A stretch of DNA of 64,000 bases from Voacanga thouarsii (Eukaryota > Streptophyta > Magnoliopsida > Gentianales > Apocynaceae), in NCBI GenBank assembly GCA_026120185.1, contig JANUWF010001783.1, positions 8,804,001 through 8,868,000 of the forward strand, in the 5' to 3' direction. Every line of letters begins with the position of its first letter. Positions within the stretch are counted from its first letter, which is position 1. Under the pieces are notes generated by a model, which worked only from the letters and a program-made list of their open reading frames with translations, had not been told where the DNA came from and made no database searches. The position numbers and the translations under genes were made by a program. Below are positions 58,094-64,000 of the stretch, in pieces.

Positions 58094-59235
58094 GATAATC
58101 ATGCCGAAGAGGAACCATTGTTCATGTGCAAATATAAGACAACACAGATGGAGATTTCTCATCGGACTTTTATGAAATAACATAGATCGTTCTCAAGTTA
58201 CACAATTTAATACACTCAAATTTATAATATTTTAGTGAGTAGATTTTAATATTGAAAAAATTGAATAGTTGTAGATTTTTTTTACTTTATAGGCCTTTTA
58301 GATTTATTTTGGTTTATATTAAAGTTTATTTGTTTCCCACGTTCTTTTTTTTCAGTGATATTTGTTTATAACTTTGTGATCATTTTTGGCATAGCTTGTA
58401 AAGTAATCTGGGATTAACAAATTGTGCATCTCTCTTGATCCATTCTCCTTGTAGACATAAAAGAACAAGATTTTACCTCCTTTCCAAGTGAATGACATTC
58501 ATTTTCCTCAACTCCAACTTCTTGAGTAGGTAAAGCGATACAAAATGTTCAAAAAGAAATAGTAGGAGCTAAGAAGAGAAGCATTATTCTGCAAGAGAAG
58601 CTTTATTCAACATTCAAACTAATTGGGATATAAAGAACATAAGCTCAAACAATTTGGTATAAGAAGCACTTAATTAGTAATGAACAAGGAACATATAGAG
58701 AATGAATGAAACAAAATTAAGCTTGCAATTTCCATGTTAATGTAAAGTCCAAAATGATTTAGATGTTCAGGATTTTTACATATTTATGAAAACATGTCTC
58801 CTATTTTAATTTATTAAGCAACAACATCGAGGAAAAATCACAAACATAGGCAAAGTCCAAAGTGAGGCCGTGGTGCTTCATTAGAGTTTGGTAGGTCAGT
58901 TTTAAGGACAACCCCAAAGGGGACAGAATAGAAACCGCAATATATAGCAGCTTCTAATGCAGGTACTTTCAAGATCAATATAGATGGAGTCATGGAGCAT
59001 GGACGAAAGCTGTTGCAAGGGTTGGAGTCGTCGTATGAGCTTCTTGCAGTAATTGAATGTGTTGAAATTAAGCAGCAGAAGCTTAAGGATGTTGCCAAGT
59101 TAGCAGCTGTTGCTAGGTCATATGCCAAGTCAGATGTTGAAGCCAGTTCACATGCTATATTATCAAAATTTTGTTTTGATCCCGACTAAAGCATTCTTAG
59201 AGGCAAAACTTTTTCGAAGCTTAGAAGCTGTTAAT

Positions 59236-59422
59236 TGTTGAATAACAACTGTTAATTATTGTTAGATGTACTTCATATTTCATTAGGTTTAGTTTTATAG
59301 CTTGATTGAGATCCGGATGTAAATGTATATATAACACTGATGTATTGATTCTTCTTCAATTATAGAATGTGAAATCATTTGCACTCATTGTCAGTTTCTT
59401 CTATCTTTGCTACTTTTCTTCG
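59236..59422 (+). repeat. Copia-5 5' LTR (approximate start)
   Basis: Probable start TGTTGAATAACAAC at 59236 (a TG at 59229 is also possible). The end CTTCG abuts the PBS; TTCTTCA would be the ancestral form. A TATA-like GTATATATAAC lies near 59325. Confidence 0.6.
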
Positions 59423-59434
59423 TGGTATCAGAGC
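59423..59434 (+). promoter_or_regulatory. Primer binding site of Copia-5 (initiator-Met tRNA)
   Basis: TGGTATCAGAGC, directly after the LTR. Confidence 0.92.
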
Positions 59435-59746
59435 GTAATTTTGTGTTGCTCATACTCTGTTGAAGATGAAGGGTGGATTTAGAATCTCCTTTTCTCCTTA
59501 CACATTTCATTTGTTTCTATGAGGTAATCCTGAAATCAAAGTATCCGATTGTTAACATGCTTTATGGGGGAATTGATGTTTGAATTTTTCTAGTCGAATT
59601 GATATTTGAATTTTTTGGTCAATCGAATTGGTGTTTATATTTTCTAGTTATTGAAGCTATGGAGGTTGTTTTCTGGCCAATCGAATTGGTGTTTATATTT
59701 TCTTGTTATTGACGCTGTGGGGGTTATGTATTCTGGTTAAGCAATT

Positions 59747-60778
59747 ATGACTAATCAGGAATTTGCTGTATCGAGTCCCTTTTATATGCATTCGAATGAA
59801 AATCCATCCTTGATTTTAGTTCAACCATCTTTGAATGAGAGGAATTATCATCAGTGGTGTAGAGCTATGCGGATGGCTTTGATTTCTAAGAACAAATTAG
59901 GTTTCATTAATGGTAGCATCAAAGCACCAATTCGAACTCATAACTCGTATGCAACTTTGGAACAATGTAATAACATGGTCCTGTCATGGATTCTGAATTC
60001 GATATCATCTTCTATTGCTCAAAGTGTGATTTGGATGGATAATGCTTATGATGTTTGGACTGATCTTTGTGAACGATTTTCTCAAGGGGATTCTTTTAGA
60101 ATTTCAAACCCTCAAGAAGACATTTATAACTTGAAACAGGGGCCATTAAGTGTCAATGAGTATTACATAAATCTAAAGACTTTGTGGGAAGAATTATTGA
60201 ACTTAAGGTCTCTTCCCATTTGTCACTGTGATCCTAAGTGTTAATGTTCAGCATTGCCTAAGGTTAAGACAAATAATGATGCTGATTTTGTTATCTGATT
60301 TATAAAAGGATTAAAGGAAGAGTTTAGTGGGATAAAATCTCAGATCTTACTGACAAAGCCATTTCCAACTATAAATTAGGCGTTTTCTATGGTTTTCACT
60401 CATGAACGATCTCTCAATTACCATTCTGCACATGGGGATAGTTTAGTTTCTGTAAATCCTCAAGTCTTTTCTGCAAGAAACAATATGGATGATTCATCTA
60501 CACAAATTGGATATGTTCCTAAACATGAGTCCATATCAAATGCAGTTGGAAATGCTAATGGGAAAAATGTACAGACTGTTGGATATCAAGGTTTCAAAAA
60601 AGGGAACAATATGAACAGAAGGTTGCAATGTACATTCTATGGAATGCAAGGACACACAATAGACAAATGTTATAAGAAGCATGGATTTCTAGCAAGTTAC
60701 AAAAACATAAACAGGAATATACGGAATCAGGGATTTATGCCACAAGCTAATACTACTGTTGACAGTAATATTTTTTAG
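59747..60778 (+). pseudogene. Copia-5 gag
   Basis: ATG at 59747 opens a 165-codon frame with NENPSLILVQPSLNERNYH, AMRMALISKNKLGFINGSI (Retrotran_gag-type start) and SWILNSISSSIAQSV. Stops occur at 60242-60244, then at about 60296 and 60377, and the same frame continues from 60389 with the zinc knuckle CTFYGMQGHTIDKCYKKHG, in which the second Cys is Tyr. The frame closes at 60776-60778. Gag would form the particle and bind RNA; the knuckle is damaged and the frame interrupted. Confidence 0.87.
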
Positions 60779-60957
60779 CATGTCTCTAATGGAATAAACT
60801 CAATATCAGGTTGCTCAACCACTTCAATGGATTCTCAGACCTTATAATATGTTACTCAAGAACAATATCAACAATTGTTTAAATTGGTTCAATCACAACT
60901 TACTTCATCTTCCAAGACCAGAGCTCTGATCATGCATATTCAATCAACGAAGCTACT

Positions 60958-62650
60958 TTGCAACCAAATTTCTCAAATTCATCTTGTCCAGCTCAAGACA
61001 TAGGTATATATTCTTCAGTTTGGATTCTAGATTCAAGGGCCACAGACCACATTTGCTCCTGCTTAGATTCTTTTACTGATTATCATCTTGCACAAAATGT
61101 GTCCATAAAATTACCAACTGGAGATATAGTTGATGTTTCACACATAGGCACAGTGCAATTAAGTTCTTCTATGGTTTTAGATCAAATCATATTCATTGCT
61201 AAGTTTTCTTTCAATTTGATATCTATTAGTAGACTTCTTGAGCAACTAAAATGTGTTATAACCTTCAAAAATAATTCTTGTTTTATTCAGAATCCACATC
61301 ATAGTCGGATGATTGGATCAGCTAGTCTATCTGGAGGCCTTTTTCATCTTGATCCATACCATCCTACATCTCTTGTGAATTCAACTATGATATCACGAAT
61401 GGTGAATTTTACAATAAAACACTATTATGGCATTTTAAGCTAGGTCATTTGTCTACAAAACAGTTGATTGAAGTAAAAAAAAATTGATCCCTCTATTATT
61501 TTACCTTCTATTGATACTTTCTGTCCAATCTATCCATTAGCAAAACAACACAAATCTCCCTTTTCTTTACATTAGGGAGCTGTTGAATCTGTCTTTGATT
61601 TGATTCATATAGATATTTGGGGGCCTTTTAACATCAGTACTATTCATGGTCACAAATATTTTTTTACTATAGTTGATGATTTTAGCAGGTTTACTTAGGT
61701 GTTTTTGTTGAAACAAAAATCTGAAGTTATACCTTTAATTCAACATTTTATTGCTTATATTGATACTCAATTTCATAAGAAGGTTAAGACCTTAAGATCT
61801 AACAATGGTCTTGAATTTCAACTTGCTGATTTTTATCATTCAAATGGCATTGTTCATCAAACATCATACCTTTATACCCCTGAACAGAATAGAATTGTAG
61901 AAAGAAAACATCAACATATTCTTAATATTGCTAAAGCCCTTAGGTTTCAATCTCAAATACCTCTTGCATATCAGGTTATTGTGTTCAACATGTTGTATAT
62001 CTTATAAATATTACCCTTACTCATATGTGAAATCAACAAACCCCATTTGAAAAACTGTATCCCAGACTCCAGATTATAGCAATCTTAAGGTTTTTGGTAG
62101 TTTGGCCTATGTTTGTATTCAATTGCCACACAAAAGTAAATTTGATTCTAGGAGCAAACCGTGTGTTTTTCTTGGTTATTCCTCCATCACAAAAGGTTTT
62201 CTGTTATTAGATTTCTCTTCCAGAGAGATTTTTCTGTCCAGAAATGTACATTTCATAGAATATTGCTTCCCATTTGTTCATCAATATACTTCATCCAATT
62301 CAACTTTGAGTAAAGCTGTGTTGCCCTTACCTTATGCTATATCAGTTCATATGCCTCACATTTCTCATCAACAAGACTCACATTTGCTTTGTCCTTCCAC
62401 CTCCGAAATTCCTCTTAGAAGGTCCACTAGGACTATCATTACACCTGCTCATTTTTCTGATTATGTTTGTTCTAAAGTACACAGAATCACCACACCACAC
62501 TTTCTTCCTTCTTCCATTGCATCTTCAGCTTTTCTATGCAATGTTAACAAGTATTCTAAACCCAAACACTACTTTGAGGCTGTGAAATTCAAAGAATGGT
62601 ATACATCAATGAGATCTGAAATTACAGCTTTAGAGGAAAACAAAACATAG
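60958..62650 (+). pseudogene. Copia-5 protease and integrase
   Basis: 60958-61443: protease with WILDSRATDHIC, where the DSG triad reads DSR (codon 61036-61038, AGG), then LISISRLLEQLKC. After a frame change, WHFKLGHLSTKQL (GAG-pre-integrase), then integrase with D in HIDIWGPF, N in LRSNNGLEF where the second catalytic Asp is expected (codon 61801-61803, AAC), and E in IVERKHQHIL. A stop interrupts at about 61697. 62102-62650: integrase C-terminal region with LPHKSKFDSRSKPCVFLGYS and a variable linker into the reverse transcriptase. Both enzymes would be inactive. Confidence 0.85.
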
Positions 62651-64000
62651 CACTTAATTCCTTTACCTCCTGGGAAGCAAACTGTTGGTTGTAAATGGGT
62701 GTATGGAATCAAATATAAGGCTGATGGATCAGTTGATAGGTGTAAGGCAAGACTTATTGCCAAAGGCTACACACAACAAGAGGGAGTTGATTTTTTGGAC
62801 ACATTTTCACCAGTTGTGAAGATTACAACTATCAGGTTAATGTTGGCTCTTGTTGCAAAATCTAACTATATATTCATTAATTAGATATGAATAATGCTTT
62901 CTTGCATGGTGACTTGTTTGAAGAAGTCTATATGGATTTGCCTCCAAGATTTGTTACTGCAGATAGTTCTTTAGTTTGCAAACTTGACAAATCTTTATAT
63001 GGTCTAAAACAGGCTAGTAGGCAATGGAATGCCAAACTTACTGCCTACTTGATATCACTTGGATTTACTCAGTCAAAAAGTGACTATAGTCTATTTTTTA
63101 AAAGGACCACTGATTTGTTTATTGCTATCTTGGTGTATGTTGATGATATTCTTGTTTTGAACCCTCATTTTGATGCCATTATTGAAGTAAAAAATCAGTT
63201 GCATCATCAATTTCAAATCAAAGATTTGGGAGATCTTCACTATTTTCTTGGTTTTGAAATCCATGGAGATTTGGATGGTATTGTTTTATCTCAACAAAAA
63301 TATATCTTAGATATACTTCAAACACATGGCTACTCCATTAGACAGTAAGATCAAATTAGCTGCTAAAGATTCAAAACTTTTTCCTAATGTTTCTCTATAT
63401 AGAAGTCTAGTTAGGAAATTGTTATACTTGACTCACAGCTGTCCAGATATTGCGTTTGCAATTCAGCAATTTAGTCAATTTCTCACAGCTCCAATAGTCT
63501 TACATATGCAAGCTGTTTATAGACTTCTTAGATATCTAAAGGGTACTATTGACTTTCGATTACACTTTCCAGTTCATAATTCATTTGCTTTGCAAGTTTA
63601 TGCTGATTCAGATTGGGCTGGATGTATGGATTCTCGAAGATCCGTCACTAGTTATTGCATTTATTTTGGTTCTGCACTTGTGTCCTGGAAATCCAAGAAG
63701 CAATAGTAGTTGCTAGAAGTTCTGCTGAGGCAGAGTATAGAGCTTTAGCTCAATCTGTTTGTGAATTGCAATGGCTTATACATTTCTTTCATGAACTTGG
63801 TTTTACTTGTGTCTTGCCTGTTCCTTTGTTCTGTGACAATAGAAGTGCTATATACTTAGTTGAAAATCCTGTGTTTCATGAAAGAACTAAGCATATAAAG
63901 CTAGACTGTCATTTTGTTTGTGATCAGTACCAAGCTGGCTGCATTAAGCCATTACCAGTGTCATCTGCTCAGCAATTAGCTGACATCTTTACAAAGGCAT
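62651..64000 (+). pseudogene. Copia-5 reverse transcriptase and RNase H, cut by the window end
   Basis: [21 protein letters not shown] begins the domain with [17 protein letters not shown] (62699-62884). A TAG lies at 62882-62884, where the [12 protein letters not shown] palm Asp segment follows in the next frame (62887-63348) with LYGLKQASRQWN and VYVDDILVL (YVDD, near 63140). A frame change near 63320 leads to 63326-63706 with MATPLDSKIKL, the connection and RNase H (YADSDWAGC, SYCIYFGSALVSWKSKKQ). A final shift at 63704-63709 gives VARSSAEAEYRAL, FCDNRSAI and QLADIFTKA at the edge. Catalytic residues of both enzymes remain, but frames are broken. Confidence 0.87.

Larger units (their letters stand above)
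57136..59235. other. Unassigned A/T-rich region with microsatellites
   Basis: No gene that I can support. It contains the trinucleotide arrays listed separately and, at 58146-58193, two short blocks matching the CACTA region. The open frame at 58992-59189 and its opposite-strand partner have no recognised domain; a faint resemblance upstream (AGTFKINIDG) to plant RNase H-type domains is too weak to call. Confidence 0.4.
59236..64000 (+). mobile_element. Copia-5, Ale/Retrofit-like element, 3' end outside the window
   Basis: Plus-strand order: short LTR, initiator-Met PBS, gag, protease, integrase, reverse transcriptase, RNase H, which reaches the window edge just before its end. The short LTR (about 190 bp) and a gag starting with a HxxENPSLILVQPSL-type motif fit the Ale/Retrofit lineage. 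At least two frame changes and several stops inactivate it, but length and order are close to complete, so age is intermediate. The 3' LTR should lie just right of 64000. Confidence 0.88.

Noticed and set aside
57909..58183. Open frames coding poly-Asn, poly-Thr or poly-Cys
   Set aside because: They are readings of the TTG/TTA microsatellite in several frames on both strands, without any domain.
58838..59189. Possible small gene or RNase H-type domain fragment
   Set aside because: Only a short upstream phrase resembles the RNase H-type start. The rest does not continue it in any frame, so I left it unassigned.

Overview
The window looks like plant nuclear DNA, probably from a eudicot. It is AT-rich intergenic heterochromatin made almost entirely of transposable elements nested in one another. 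I see no host protein-coding gene, tRNA, rRNA or CRISPR array that I can support. Plant origin rests on the element families: several Ty1/Copia lineages primed by initiator-Met tRNA, an Athila-like Ty3/Gypsy element, a Del/Tekay-like LTR, a plant RTE-type LINE and a CACTA (En/Spm) transposon.

Layout. (1) 1-15958: Copia-1, minus strand, with its 5' LTR at 13834-15958 and its 3' part beyond the left edge. Its reverse transcriptase is split by Copia-2 (428-9485), a structurally complete minus-strand element with two 1672-bp LTRs, PBS, PPT and a TAGCT target-site duplication (TSD). (2) 15959-41505: Copia-3, an old minus-strand relative of Copia-2, broken up by later insertions. These are a solo LTR of the Copia-1 family (17930-19904), a pol-less Athila-like element (20710-28693) carrying its own solo LTR (23686-25202), a Del-like LTR (28690-31817), an Athila-like LTR remnant (32041-35277) with a second Copia-1-family solo LTR inside it (32113-34142), and an RTE LINE (35953-39182, 14-bp TSD). 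(3) 41506-42107: the end of a small CACTA element. (4) 42108 to about 55129+: Copia-4, a SIRE-like minus-strand relic, split by a 9.4-kb CACTA transposon (44470-53869, TSD AGA) that holds a third Copia-1-family solo LTR (47048-49081, TSD AGGAC). (5) 55129-59235: low-complexity, microsatellite-rich DNA without recognisable genes. (6) 59236-64000: Copia-5, plus strand, short-LTR Ale/Retrofit-like, running off the right edge.

Every coding region is decayed. Copia-2 is the youngest: its LTRs differ at about 33 of 1672 positions by my eye count, with no indels, and its gag-pol stays in one reading frame broken by only four stop codons. The insertion order can be read from the nesting: Copia-4 and Copia-3 are old; CACTA, Athila-like, LINE and Copia-1 came later; Copia-2 is latest among those that can be ordered. 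I found no new gene system. What deserves a second look is structural: the pol-less Athila-like derivative with repeated palindromes, the CACTA element reduced to a transposase N-terminus, a 0.4-kb internal duplication, and a patch of shared short sequence blocks 7 kb apart.
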